Shown here: positions 1 to 8,706 of the stretch, piece by piece
How positions within the stretch are numbered: the stretch's first letter is position 1
How the letters are laid out: each line of letters begins with the position of its first letter
Source: Spirochaetota bacterium
GTDB lineage: Bacteria; Spirochaetota; UBA12135; COTS27
Direction: 5' to 3'
Length of the DNA: 60,840 bases
NCBI GenBank assembly: GCA_013426755.1
Contig: AP019861.1
Coordinates: 1,539,595-1,600,434 of the forward strand
Notes under the pieces: generated by a model
The model's input: only the letters and a program-made list of their open reading frames with translations
What the model was told of the DNA's origin: nothing
Databases searched by the model: none
Program-made: the position numbers and the translations under genes

Positions 1-17
1 GGGGGGGGGGGGGGGGG
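1..17. repeat. Poly-G tract at left window end (poly-C on the coding strand)
   Basis: Seventeen consecutive G residues begin the window. On the minus strand they form a C tract that continues an open reading frame started at 162. The opposite end of the window is also a G run, so the assembly probably stopped at homopolymers. Elsewhere in the window I saw no G or C run of comparable length. The true tract length cannot be known from this sequence. Confidence 0.85.
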
Positions 18-162
18 TAGTCAATTTGCCTGTGGTGGTATTAAGAGAATTAAGAATCCCTAGCAATTTGTTAAATTGCTGGGACAGTGAATTTATCGAT
101 GTCGTAGCATCTAAACGGATTAAGGATACCGTGATTTTTTTAAGTAATTTTATTAGATTCAT
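1..162 (-). CDS. 5' fragment of a gene running into a poly-C tract (function unknown)
   Basis: An ATG at 162-160 is preceded by a strong GGAGGT ribosome-binding site at 176-171, eight bases upstream, and by a canonical promoter about 100 bases further up. The frame stays open for 48 codons (beginning MNLIKLLKKI), then codon 49 enters the C17 tract and would encode polyproline. The peptide has a basic, mildly hydrophobic start but no convincing signal peptide or lipobox. The gene is cut by the window end, so its product cannot be named. It could be the start of a GLUG lipoprotein like the one at the other end of the window, whose frame also enters a C tract. The good expression signals and the tract suggest a contingency locus; this is inference. 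Confidence 0.6.
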   Translation of the reverse strand, partial: MNLIKLLKKITVSLIRLDATTSINSLSQQFNKLLGILNSLNTTTGKLTTPPPPP

Positions 163-267
163 GTTCGCTTACCTCCAGAACATTATGAAATAATATAAAT
201 AGGTAGTGTTACCTGATTAAATAATAGCATGATTTACGATTCTTTGTATTAAATGTCTGTGTACTAT

Positions 268-296
268 ACTATAACCTTATGTGCCTAATTTGTCAA
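268..296 (-). promoter_or_regulatory. Sigma-70-type promoter for the gene starting at 162
   Basis: Read on the minus strand, TTGACA lies at 296-291 and TATAGT at 273-268, separated by exactly 17 bases. This is a near-perfect housekeeping promoter, the best seen in the window. Transcription would begin near 261 and give a leader of about 100 bases before the GGAGGT site. Confidence 0.7.
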
Positions 297-392
297 GTGT
301 TCAAGTGAATTTAGTATGATTCTGCAAAATTGCAGTCAATTTTAATAAATGGGGACAATTTGGGATAAATTCCCCGTATTTTAGAAGAACAC

Positions 393-425
393 ACTTCGTA
401 TGACTTGATAAGAGTCATACGAAGT
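393..425. terminator. 13-bp perfect inverted repeat with 7-base loop (terminator-like, repeated at 58836)
   Basis: The arm ACTTCGTATGACT (393-405) and its complement (413-425) flank a 7-base loop. It lies about 120 bases downstream of the DUF3467 gene on the minus strand and upstream of the gene at 162. A hairpin with the same core sequence and the same loop length occurs at 58836-58872, downstream of a GLUG lipoprotein gene. It may be a terminator family or a small dispersed palindromic element. There is no clear U-tract. Confidence 0.5.
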
Positions 426-463
426 AGGAATTGTCTTTGAATTTTTTACACGGTTATTTTAGC

Positions 464-526
464 TTAACTACACCGTGAATAGAATTAACTACACCGTGAA
501 TAGAATTAACTACGCCATGAATAGAA
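464..526. repeat. 21-bp tandem repeat, three copies
   Basis: Units starting TTAACTACACCGTGAATAG recur at 464, 485 and 506 with a 21-base period; the last copy carries two substitutions. The array sits just beyond the 3' end of the DUF3467 gene. It codes for nothing obvious. Confidence 0.85.
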
Positions 527-545
527 ATTAGCGTAAGAAGACCAA

Positions 546-806
546 TTATTGTTTAGAGATTTGAATTTTACCGAATCTTTTTTCGTATTTCTGAATATTG
601 TCATTTAGTGTGAAATAGAATTGTTTGAGGTCTGAGGGGGTCATGATAATACGTGAAGAAAGGCTTCCTTTGGTCATTCCTGGCGGCAAGTAGGCAAAGT
701 CCATGACAAAACTGCTTGCGTCATGGTTGATGATACTGATGTTTGAGAAATTGCCTTTTGCTATTTCATTCGAGCCCTGCAATTGAATTTTCTTTTCTTC
801 GTTCAT
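546..806 (-). CDS. DUF3467 family protein
   Basis: This 86-residue protein fits the length and sequence pattern of DUF3467. The features are an N-terminal segment ending in NEIAKGNFSN, a central stretch with SSFVMDFAYLPPG, then SRIIMTPSDLKQF and a terminal NDNIQKYEKRFGKI helix. The family is a small, widespread bacterial domain of unknown function; no catalytic residues are known. The ATG at 806 has only a weak upstream purine stretch. The gene is not in an obvious operon: a 21-bp tandem repeat and a palindrome follow it, and a repeat-rich spacer precedes it. The assignment rests on recalled family patterns, not on a search. Confidence 0.75.
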   Translation of the reverse strand: MNEEKKIQLQGSNEIAKGNFSNISIINHDASSFVMDFAYLPPGMTKGSLSSRIIMTPSDLKQFYFTLNDNIQKYEKRFGKIQISKQ

Positions 807-1221
807 TTTAATCTACTAATATCGTTTATTCGGTACGTGTCTTAGGTTTTTTATGTAAGATGATGTTGTATTTATTGATATAATTCTGTTTATTGATATA
901 ACTCTATTTACTGATACAATGATTTATTGATACGATTGTCTATTGATGTAATTGTCTATTCAATGCAGCTAATTTTACAATATTTAAAGGTGAATTTATT
1001 ATCGCTTGAATGTATTTCCAATTAGAGAGTCGGAAAAATAGTTATGATAGTTTAATAGTAGGCATATTTTGTTTGTGTCTCGATAATTCTGCAATTTTCT
1101 ACAATTGTTAAGATTTTTTGTAATTGTTAGAGTGATTACAATTAACGTTATTCCAATAAGAACCCATAATTTAGCCAGCAGAACTAATCATTTGACCGGT
1201 GTACTTAAAAAACGAGCCTAT
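807..1221. other. Intergenic stretch with degenerate TATTGATAY repeats, no gene seen
   Basis: Between 866 and 965 the phrase TATTGATA followed by a short variable spacer recurs about six times with a period near 17-20 bases. The remainder is AT-rich with no reading frame that resembles a protein on either strand. Confidence 0.5.
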
Positions 1222-1338
1222 TTTAAATAATCCTACAGTTATAATTCTATCATGCATGAAACCATGATGAAACATATGTATTTAAATAATTTTACGGTTA
1301 TAATATTACAATGCAGTACACCATGGTGAAACGTACAG
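1222..1338. repeat. 59-bp tandem duplication upstream of the NnrE/NnrD gene
   Basis: TTTAAATAAT begins copies at 1222 and 1281. The following ACAGTTATAATTCTATCATGCA is matched at 1294 with a few substitutions, and both copies end in a CATGATGAAAC-type segment. The second copy abuts the start region of the downstream gene, so the duplication covers its probable promoter and leader. Confidence 0.7.
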
Positions 1339-1356
1339 TAGGATGAGAAGCAGACA

Positions 1357-4197
1357 ATGAATAAAGTTGTGTCTCCTGATGAAATGGCGGCCATTGATAA
1401 AGCGGCGCAGAATGTATTTGGTATGAGCAGCGCGGTGTTGATGGAAAATGCGGGTCGTTCTGCTTGGGAGATTATCCGAGACCAATGTATTTTTGCTAAA
1501 ATTCCAGCCAGAACTCCCAATACTCTTGAAGAAGGTTCTGTTATACCTGATGAAGTTAGCAATACTTTCCCTGATAACACTAGTAAAATTAGCAATACTT
1601 TCGCTGGTAACGTTAGTAAAGTTAGCAATGTTTTTGATAAAAACATCTCGGGTCGTGATGAAATTCTAGCCAAGAGGAGTCATTTACCGATTGAAAATAA
1701 AAATCGTAGGCGGGTGAAAGTAAATTTGATTGTTTTCTGTGGTAAGGGCAATAATGGTGGCGATGGGCTAGTTGTTGCTCGCCATGCTCTGCTAGACAAT
1801 TGTTTTTATATTTCGCGTACTGCTGCACATTCTACTCTACCAGCATTTCGTAAACAGGACATTCAATCTAATCAGGACATTCAATTCAATCAAAACATTC
1901 AATCCAATCAAGACATTCAATCCAATACTAACCCGCCAGATTATCAATCAGACCACAGAGCCAGTCCGCCACATCGTGAACTAAACCATTCGTTATCTCA
2001 ACAATTGGATAAATTGGATAGACTAGAATTGGATAAACTAGACCCATTGGATGAACTGGATCAATTGGATGAGAACAAAACAAGCATAACACTCGACGTT
2101 AAGATTGGGCTATTGGAACAAAATACCGCTAAACTCAGTCGCGACAATCATAACAATCTTGCCATTTTAACTAAAATAATAGAACAATACAACCCTCCAC
2201 TATTACAAAACCGTCTAACGCCATTGCAGAAAAATCAAAAAAAACAAGACACTGCTAGCCAAACAAAAAAAACAGAACACCCTAGCCTGGTTTTTCAAGA
2301 AAAACCTTCACCTTCTGCGTCTCAAAAAAAACCTTCGTCTACTCATAGCAAAACTCTAGCCTCGCCAATAATTTGTGATCCTTCAATGACTTATAGATTG
2401 GATCCTGCTAAGTCTTTAGCAATTGTAGACTGTTCCGATCCCACCCATTTACGTCGTTTCATACAAGAAATTCAACAAACCGCTCATAAACAAGTCATTC
2501 AAGAATTCACAATTGTTATTGATGCTTTATTAGGAACGGGGACAAAGGGTGCATTGAAAGGAAGACCTTTAGACATTGTGAAGTGTATTAATAATTTGCG
2601 TACAAAGGATACACAAATTATTTCCTTAGATCTGCCAACAGGTCTTCACGATAAGGTTACGCAAAGCGACATTGATAAAGGAGCGGTTGTGCAGGCAGAC
2701 CTTACAATAGCATTTGAATTATTAAAAACTCATTTATTGACGCCACTTGGTCGGTTATGTGCAGGTAAATTGGCTATTGCTAAAGTTGGTTTCCCAGCAT
2801 ATCAATTTCAACGATTTTCTGACATAAAAACACCCCAACAACCACTCAATCAGCAATCACTCCACAGTACAATTCCTATCGAACCTAGTCAGAACAGTTC
2901 TCGTCATGACCAGCCAGCTAATACAAAAAATCCTCCACATCCAGCAAAAACACCTACTTCTACTACAAAAAAAGCTTCTGATATAGAAAATAATAACACA
3001 GCCACAAAAACCTCTACCACAACTGTACCCCATACAAACAAATTTTCTACTCAAGCTAGAAACAATTGTAATGCAGACAACTCAGATAATAGTACTCCTA
3101 GTAGTGATCCTAGCCTTAATCTATCCGATGAAGAACACCAAAGGTTTTATGTTAAAGCTATACATGTTCATAACGTCATTAGCCGATTGAAGTACAATGA
3201 TTATAAAAAAACTAGAGGCAGAGTTGGAATTGTAGCAGGATCGAGGGGGATGTTGGGCGCTGGAATTCTTGCTGTACGGGCGGCAAGTCATAGTTTTGCT
3301 GGACTTGTTACCCTGCTCACTCAAAGATCAATGTTAGATATCCAGTCAACACGCCTCATTGATGAAATGATTAAGCCCATTGAAACATTCGATTTCTCTG
3401 ATGAAATGGAGAATTTTGATGCCTTTCTCATCGGGCCGGGAATCTCCTGTACTAACCAAGCAATTTACAATGCTTTTTTACAGAAATTTAAAGCCTGTTA
3501 TACTCATTGTAACACCAACCTTATTAAAAACACGAACAACGCAGCCGCTGCTAATATTTCTAATAATATTGCCGCTGCTAATAATGTTTCTGACAATACC
3601 GATTATGCTAATGATTTAAAGAGAATTGCTTCTGCTAAGCCAGTACCTATTGTTATCGATGCGGGGGGAATTGACTTGCTTAGAAAAATTGCGACAGCGG
3701 ACGATTGGGATTATCCTTATACCATTATAACACCGCATGTAGGAGAATTGGCTCGATTGTTAGGAGTCACCAGTGCCCTAGTTATTGAAAACCCTATTTC
3801 GTTACTGGAACAAGCTTCGCGTACTTTCAATGCAGTCATCCTTCTTAAAGGACAATGTTCAATTATTTATGCTCCCAATGGACACATTGCTTACGTGGAA
3901 GGCAGCAATCCTTTCTTAGGGACTGGTGGGAGTGGCGATGTTCTCGCTGGACTTATTACGGCTTTAGCGGCGTATCACATTGAAAAACGTATAAACGGAC
4001 GTTCTTTTAGTAAAAACTATGATAATAGCATAAACAAAGAAGTCATACAAAACCTCCTCTTTGAAGCCGCCTGGATAGGCGCCTATCTGCATCAACAAGC
4101 AGGACGGCTAGCATGTGCTCAGCACGGCACATTTACCGCTTCGATGTTAATTCCCTGCTTAGGAAAAGTAGTGGCTAGATTTATATCTCCAAGCTGA
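1357..4197 (+). CDS. nnrD/nnrE: Bifunctional NAD(P)H-hydrate epimerase / ADP-dependent dehydratase, inflated by low-complexity inserts
   Basis: The enzyme repairs hydrated NADH and NADPH: an N-terminal epimerase domain interconverts the epimers and a C-terminal kinase-fold domain dehydrates them. Epimerase signatures are the start helix with VLMENAGRSAWE (residues 28-38), GKGNNGGDG (129-137), VIDALLGTG (387-395) and DLPTG (425-429). Dehydratase signatures are GRVGIVAGSRGMLGA (about 621-635), a PHVGELARLLG motif and GTGGSGDVLAGLI near residue 860. The family is usually about 500 residues; this one has 946. The surplus is low-complexity insertion: 11-residue repeats at 68-95, a hexapeptide repeat (QDIQSN type) at 167-190, LDKLD repeats at 216-238, and Ser/Thr/Asn-rich tracts at 495-595 and in an Asn/Ala-rich stretch near 720-745. 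The core motifs are intact, so activity is plausible. An AGGATGAG ribosome-binding site precedes the ATG. Confidence 0.9.
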   Translation: MNKVVSPDEMAAIDKAAQNVFGMSSAVLMENAGRSAWEIIRDQCIFAKIPARTPNTLEEGSVIPDEVSNTFPDNTSKISNTFAGNVSKVSNVFDKNISGRDEILAKRSHLPIENKNRRRVKVNLIVFCGKGNNGGDGLVVARHALLDNCFYISRTAAHSTLPAFRKQDIQSNQDIQFNQNIQSNQDIQSNTNPPDYQSDHRASPPHRELNHSLSQQLDKLDRLELDKLDPLDELDQLDENKTSITLDVKIGLLEQNTAKLSRDNHNNLAILTKIIEQYNPPLLQNRLTPLQKNQKKQDTASQTKKTEHPSLVFQEKPSPSASQKKPSSTHSKTLASPIICDPSMTYRLDPAKSLAIVDCSDPTHLRRFIQEIQQTAHKQVIQEFTIVIDALLGTGTKGALKGRPLDIVKCINNLRTKDTQIISLDLPTGLHDKVTQSDIDKGAVVQADLTIAFELLKTHLLTPLGRLCAGKLAIAKVGFPAYQFQRFSDIKTPQQPLNQQSLHSTIPIEPSQNSSRHDQPANTKNPPHPAKTPTSTTKKASDIENNNTATKTSTTTVPHTNKFSTQARNNCNADNSDNSTPSSDPSLNLSDEEHQRFYVKAIHVHNVISRLKYNDYKKTRGRVGIVAGSRGMLGAGILAVRAASHSFAGLVTLLTQRSMLDIQSTRLIDEMIKPIETFDFSDEMENFDAFLIGPGISCTNQAIYNAFLQKFKACYTHCNTNLIKNTNNAAAANISNNIAAANNVSDNTDYANDLKRIASAKPVPIVIDAGGIDLLRKIATADDWDYPYTIITPHVGELARLLGVTSALVIENPISLLEQASRTFNAVILLKGQCSIIYAPNGHIAYVEGSNPFLGTGGSGDVLAGLITALAAYHIEKRINGRSFSKNYDNSINKEVIQNLLFEAAWIGAYLHQQAGRLACAQHGTFTASMLIPCLGKVVARFISPS

Positions 4198-4273
4198 AGA
4201 CAGTAAAAAGACAATGCACAGAGACAATTCATCTATATTGACAATATCTATATTGGTAAGCCAGTCTTTACCG

Positions 4274-4873
4274 TCACATACCTAAGATGAGATTGGCGTC
4301 ATCGGCAGATTCTAAGGCAAGCAACCATTTCTTAGTGGCGATACCGCCACCATATTTTCCTACTCTATACTCAATTTGGGTGCGTGGAGAAGTACTGGCG
4401 TTAGAATTGCCAGCTAATTTGAGAACGCGATGACATGGAATGACAATTGAAATCGGATTCGTACCCACAGCCGTGCCTACGGCGCGACTTGTGAGTGAGT
4501 GGATGGGTTTCGCTCCTTTAGAGTTAGCTGCCTCAATAGCAATGTCTTTATACGAGACAACTTTTCCGTATGGGATTTTGAGTAATGCCTCCCAGACGCG
4601 CACTTGAAAGGGCGTTCCATAAAGCTGCATTGGAATAGTGAACTGCTGCCGTTTATTTAAAAAATACTCTCTGAGTTCTTGTTTAACTGTCGTTAGATCG
4701 CCATTGACAATTTCAGACACAGAAAAAAGCTTTTTGAGGTCATGACTCCGTCTGCTTTGAGTTGGTGAAAATTCAATAGCAATAATCGCTCCATTTTCAA
4801 GAGCGTAAAGATTAAGGTCTTTTAATGGGACGGACGGCGGAGGTGTGAACACATCATAAATAAGCTTTCTCAT
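4274..4873 (-). CDS. ogt: Methylated-DNA--protein-cysteine methyltransferase
   Basis: This 199-residue suicide enzyme transfers the methyl group of O6-methylguanine in DNA to its own cysteine. The active site NPISIVIPCHRV places the acceptor at Cys147. Supporting motifs are GTPFQVRVWEAL (86-97), PYGKVVSYKDIA (101-112) and YGGGIATKKWLLALE near the C-terminus. Length is normal for Ogt/Ada-C proteins. It stands alone on the minus strand, converging with the NAD(P)H-hydrate gene. Together with tag at 11257 and an MGMT-like gene at 12619 it gives the region an alkylation-repair flavour. The family is certain; the choice of symbol ogt rather than adaB is conventional. Confidence 0.93.
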   Translation of the reverse strand: MRKLIYDVFTPPPSVPLKDLNLYALENGAIIAIEFSPTQSRRSHDLKKLFSVSEIVNGDLTTVKQELREYFLNKRQQFTIPMQLYGTPFQVRVWEALLKIPYGKVVSYKDIAIEAANSKGAKPIHSLTSRAVGTAVGTNPISIVIPCHRVLKLAGNSNASTSPRTQIEYRVGKYGGGIATKKWLLALESADDANLILGM

Positions 4874-5507
4874 TGTATTTTTACCTGCTTCAATGCTACT
4901 AGGCTAACTATTATTATGTTATTACCCTATTGTATTATTACTTTAACCGTTATTGTTTTATAATTTTAGTATTCCGTATTTAGCATCCCCTACTCTCTAG
5001 CGTCCCCTATTCTCATTGTGTTTTAAGTTCTGTTCCCATCGTTCTATGACACTTGATAATTGATAATTAACAATTATACTCTAAAAATATGACTGCAGAT
5101 TGTATTTTATAGGATATACTCTCAATTTATCACTCACGTATTACAAGATTAAAAATTGATAAATAAAAATTGACAAATAGGGACATCCATCCTATAATAT
5201 TGTATATAGTAAGGCTAGGTTGCTGTATAGCGAACTCAGGCTATTCATTATTTAATATTCTTATTATTTGGTATTATTTTAGCTTCTATTCGGTATTATT
5301 TCATTATTGCAGTTTGATTTTTAACTTTTAATTGTACATACCTGCAAAGCGTACTCACAAAGGTTAATTTTCAATTTATTTCAATTTGACTAAACTTATA
5401 CGATTTATTGTAGTATATGATTTAGTGACTGATAACTACTCATCCTAAGACTGCTAGGATAGAAATAGTACAATGCTTAAGTGAAATTATCCAAGCCTCG
5501 TATTTAT
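4874..5507. other. AT-rich intergenic region upstream of tRNA-Ser, no gene seen
   Basis: The stretch shows short local duplications such as CCCCTA-CTCTCTAGCGT repeated near 4985-5012 and TTGATAATTGATAATTAAC near 5050. Neither strand has a credible coding frame. A possible promoter is listed separately. Confidence 0.4.
5386..5414 (+). promoter_or_regulatory. Possible promoter upstream of tRNA-Ser(UGA)
   Basis: TTGACT at 5386-5391 and TGTAGT at 5409-5414 are separated by 17 bases. The match is fair, and it lies about 90 bases before the tRNA, so the link is tentative. Confidence 0.3.
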
Positions 5508-5595
5508 GGAGAGATGGCAGAGTGGTCGATTGCGGCGGTCTTGAAAACCGTTGTACTTCACGGTACCCAGGGTTCGAATCCCTGTCTCTCCGCCA
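5508..5595 (+). tRNA. tRNA-Ser (anticodon UGA)
   Basis: The acceptor stem GGAGAGA (5508-5514) pairs with TCTCTCC (5585-5591), followed by discriminator G and an encoded CCA at 5593-5595. The T arm contains GGTTCGAATCC, and the anticodon loop CTTGAAAA gives UGA. A long variable arm is present, as expected for serine tRNAs. The restriction-modification cluster begins about 225 bases downstream. Confidence 0.97.
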
Positions 5596-5820
5596 GTTTT
5601 CAAGTTAATATAATAATTATGCAGATAATAATTATAAAAGCAAATCAATTCTCAAAAAATATACTGATCGATAAAAGAAACAGTAGCACAATCGAACTAG
5701 GGCTATAATTAAATCAGTGAGATCTAGCCTACGAAGTTTATGAATTAAGGAAACAAGTAACAACACAATAAATAGAGACCTGGTTAAAAAATACCTGTAT
5801 CTGAGACCTGTATCTGAGCT

Positions 5821-6660
5821 ATGGATTATTTAAATAAAGTGTATTATAAAGACGCTAGAAAAATGGAAGAATTGCCGGATAATTCTGTTCATTTAATAGT
5901 GACAAGTCCGCCTTATTACAATATAAAGGATTACTCCTTAGACGGGTATCAAAAAAAAATTCAAGGAAAGAAACCAAAAGGTCAAATAGGAGATATTTCT
6001 GACTATAAAGAATATATCTCGTCAATGCTCTTAATCTGGAAAGAATGTGAACGGGTGCTAAAACCCAATGGGAAATTAATTGTTAATGCACCCCTCATGC
6101 CTATGTTTAAAAAAAATCTAGACACCCATTACAATAGACATATTTTTAATATTAGTGCAGACATAGAACACTCCATCTTAAATGAAACAAATCTGTTTCT
6201 TTTAGACGTGTATATCTGGAATAGGACTAATTCTAGTAAGAAACTTATGTTTGGTAGTTATCCATACCCTAGGAACTTTTATGCTCAAAATACGATTGAA
6301 TTCGTCACCGTTTACGTAAAAGATGGGGTGCCTGTTAATCAATTGCCCCAGCAAATAAAAGAGGACAGTAAATTAACACAGAAAGAATGGGTTGATTTTA
6401 CTAAACAAATTTGGAATATTCCTATTCCAGATAAAAGTGATTTAGCTTTTGGAACACATTCGGCTATCATGCCAGAGGAAATCGTTAGACGATGTGTTCG
6501 CATGTTCACGTTTGTCAATGACATTGTTCTCGATCCTTTTACCGGTTCAGGTACAACGTTAAAAGTGGCACGAGAACTCGGTCGTCGTTTCGTAGGGTAT
6601 GAAATTTCTGAAACCTATAGAAAGGTTATCAACTTAAAATTAAGTCCAGCACTCTACTAA
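5821..6660 (+). CDS. Type II DNA methyltransferase, SPPY (N4-cytosine-like) type
   Basis: The 279-residue protein carries the catalytic motif TSPPYYNIKDYS (SPPY at residues 29-32) near its N-terminus. Its SAM-binding motif, VLDPFTGSGTTLKVARELG, lies near the C-terminus, the circular order of beta-class amino methyltransferases. SPPY rather than DPPY favours N4-cytosine methylation, though some SPPY enzymes modify adenine. Its stop is followed after one base by the ATG of a second methylase, so the two are probably co-translated. They form an operon with the HNH nuclease gene at 7452. I infer that the pair protects the two strands of one asymmetric site. Base use is more AT-rich than in the housekeeping genes nearby, consistent with acquisition. 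Confidence 0.88.
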   Translation: MDYLNKVYYKDARKMEELPDNSVHLIVTSPPYYNIKDYSLDGYQKKIQGKKPKGQIGDISDYKEYISSMLLIWKECERVLKPNGKLIVNAPLMPMFKKNLDTHYNRHIFNISADIEHSILNETNLFLLDVYIWNRTNSSKKLMFGSYPYPRNFYAQNTIEFVTVYVKDGVPVNQLPQQIKEDSKLTQKEWVDFTKQIWNIPIPDKSDLAFGTHSAIMPEEIVRRCVRMFTFVNDIVLDPFTGSGTTLKVARELGRRFVGYEISETYRKVINLKLSPALY

Positions 6661-6661
6661 G

Positions 6662-7444
6662 ATGATTAAAATCAATAGTATATACAATCTAGATTGCTTA
6701 GAATTTCTAGCAAAGGTTGATAATAACACGGCTGACGTAGCTATTATTGATCCCCCCTATAATATGCATAAAATAAGTTGGGATACTTTTAAGTCTCACA
6801 AAGAGTTTCTTGCTTTTAGTTATAAATGGATCGACGCCCTATTACCAAAATTAAAGGAAACTGGGAGTTTATATGTTTTTAATACTCCGTTCAATTCAAC
6901 CTTTATTATGCAGTATCTTCTTTCAAAAAGGATGCTCTTTCAAAATTGGATTACTTGGGATAAAAGAGATGGACTCGGAGCTTCTAAAAGAAGATACAGT
7001 AACGGGCAGGAAACCATACTTTTTTTTACAAAATCAAAAAGATATACTTTTAATTATGATGATATTCGCTTACCATATGAGTCAACGGCTAGAATTGTCC
7101 ATGCAAGCAAAAAAGGAATCTTAAAAAATGGTAAAAGATGGTTCCCCAATCCCAAAGGCAAATTCTGTGGTGAAGTCTGGCATATTACTAGTGAACGCCA
7201 TAAAAGAAAAAAAAATGGAAAAATTCAGAAAATGGAACATTTGACACCTAAACCCTGTGAATTAGTCGAGCGAATAATAAAGGCTAGTTCAAATAAAAAT
7301 GATCTAATTTTAGATTGTTTTGTGGGAAGTGGGACTACCGCCATAGTTGCCAAGAGTCTTTCTAGAAATTTTATCTGTAATGATAAAGAAAAAAAATACG
7401 TTTCATTAGCAAATAGACAATTGAAATTAATAGAAGCGAAATGA
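6662..7444 (+). CDS. DNA adenine methyltransferase, DPPY type
   Basis: The 260-residue beta-class enzyme has catalytic IIDPPYNMHKISWD (DPPY at 30-33), a TPFN segment, and the SAM-binding motif LILDCFVGSGTTAIVAKSL near residue 215. DPPY predicts N6-adenine methylation. The overall layout resembles the small single-strand-tolerant methylases such as DpnA, and the long basic loop (KRRYSNGQETILFF) is typical of that group. It sits between the SPPY methylase (one base upstream) and the HNH nuclease gene (start seven bases past the stop). This compact operon is consistent with a type IIS-like system with two methylases. The recognition site cannot be deduced. Confidence 0.88.
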   Translation: MIKINSIYNLDCLEFLAKVDNNTADVAIIDPPYNMHKISWDTFKSHKEFLAFSYKWIDALLPKLKETGSLYVFNTPFNSTFIMQYLLSKRMLFQNWITWDKRDGLGASKRRYSNGQETILFFTKSKRYTFNYDDIRLPYESTARIVHASKKGILKNGKRWFPNPKGKFCGEVWHITSERHKRKKNGKIQKMEHLTPKPCELVERIIKASSNKNDLILDCFVGSGTTAIVAKSLSRNFICNDKEKKYVSLANRQLKLIEAK

Positions 7445-7451
7445 TAGATAT

Positions 7452-8678
7452 ATGAATCAAGTATCATCAATTGTATTACCGATTGATCCCAATAATAAAG
7501 CTTTGAGGTTTATTGATGAAAGAATTTCACGTGACAACTATCGTGGTCACTGGTCATCTCAACACAATCGTTATACAATGGATAAGTTAAGAACTACCTT
7601 AAAATTATTAAATCGGTACGCTCCTAATAAGGACTTGATGAAGATTAGAACTACGGATATAAGCAAACGTCCAAAAAACAATAATGATGAACTTCAGTAT
7701 GCTAATTTTTGTAATGACGTGAAAAGAGTAACAAAAATTGGCACTCAAGATGCTATGAGAAAGAATTTGTTTCCTGACTGGCATAGAATGAGTTTTATCG
7801 AGAGATATGATGCCAATAGAGATTTAATCGATCCTTTGAATTCGAACAAACAAAAAGTCCAGTATGTTGCTATAAGTGAACGAGGTTTAAAGCTAATCAA
7901 AAATAGTGATCGGCTAGATCAATATTACATCTACTCTAAAGGAATAAATAGGTTACTGCAGGGTTATATAGATGTGTTATTTAACTTGCTTGAACATTAT
8001 GAGGATCATTTAGATTATATCAGCATCTATGAATTTATGTTCTTTTTGGATGTAAAAATTGACGGCAAGGAATCATTATCTCTTATAGAAGAATATCGCA
8101 AGTTATCTGAAAAGAAAAGGGATAAGGTTATAAACACGTTGACTAAAAAGCTGCATCCTCAAAGATTTATTGGAAATAAACTTGTTAAACGAGACTTTGG
8201 TAATTGGAAAAATAAAGTGCAACAGATATTTTATTTGCTTGATCAGACTATATATTTTAATACACCATCCAATGATAAATTAACTTTAAATCAAGGAAAG
8301 AGTATTAATAAGCCTACTATGAAGAGATCTCCGAAACAGAAAACAGAATACTTTGAACAGCACAATATAAAAAAAGAATTTGGTTTTGAACTGCATCATG
8401 TTGTTCCATTTTCCTGGGCGGAAAGCGATAAGGATAGAAAATTATTAGATCATTGGAAAAATATGACTTATATCGACGGAACCAGTCATAACAAAATTAC
8501 TCAACAAGGAAACGATTATATTATTATGTGTGCTAATAAAAATAATATAGTTTTAAAGAAAGAAGATAATAGTGATCACCAAACTTTAATTTATAAAGAA
8601 AATATAAAATATAACACTAAGCACAAACAGACTATGTTAGATCATAATAAAAAAGTGTGTCGTCAAATAGTTACCTAG
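7452..8678 (+). CDS. Putative HNH restriction endonuclease of the two-methylase system
   Basis: The first 300 residues of this 408-residue protein do not resemble anything I can name. The C-terminal part reads GFELHHVVPFSW (311-322), then HWKNMTYIDG (334-343) and SHNKI (345-349). This is the E-L-H-H, N, H-N-K pattern of an HNH (beta-beta-alpha metal) nuclease. It follows two methylases in the same operon, so it is most likely the cognate restriction enzyme. The N-terminal segment, including the basic ISRDNYRGHWSSQHNR stretch, would then supply target recognition. Similar arrangements are known for type IIS HNH enzymes, but I cannot assign a prototype. The gene ends 29 bases before the convergent methylase of the next system. 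Confidence 0.7.
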   Translation: MNQVSSIVLPIDPNNKALRFIDERISRDNYRGHWSSQHNRYTMDKLRTTLKLLNRYAPNKDLMKIRTTDISKRPKNNNDELQYANFCNDVKRVTKIGTQDAMRKNLFPDWHRMSFIERYDANRDLIDPLNSNKQKVQYVAISERGLKLIKNSDRLDQYYIYSKGINRLLQGYIDVLFNLLEHYEDHLDYISIYEFMFFLDVKIDGKESLSLIEEYRKLSEKKRDKVINTLTKKLHPQRFIGNKLVKRDFGNWKNKVQQIFYLLDQTIYFNTPSNDKLTLNQGKSINKPTMKRSPKQKTEYFEQHNIKKEFGFELHHVVPFSWAESDKDRKLLDHWKNMTYIDGTSHNKITQQGNDYIIMCANKNNIVLKKEDNSDHQTLIYKENIKYNTKHKQTMLDHNKKVCRQIVT

Positions 8679-8706
8679 CTATTTTGAAGTTTAAATAATT
8701 CATTCT

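Noticed and set aside
1239..1673. A 144-residue minus-strand frame overlapping the NnrE/NnrD start.
   Set aside because: It mirrors the low-complexity insert of the real gene and has no initiation signal.
5481..5708. Open frame covering tRNA-Ser.
   Set aside because: The tRNA explains the sequence; the frame has no protein-like features.
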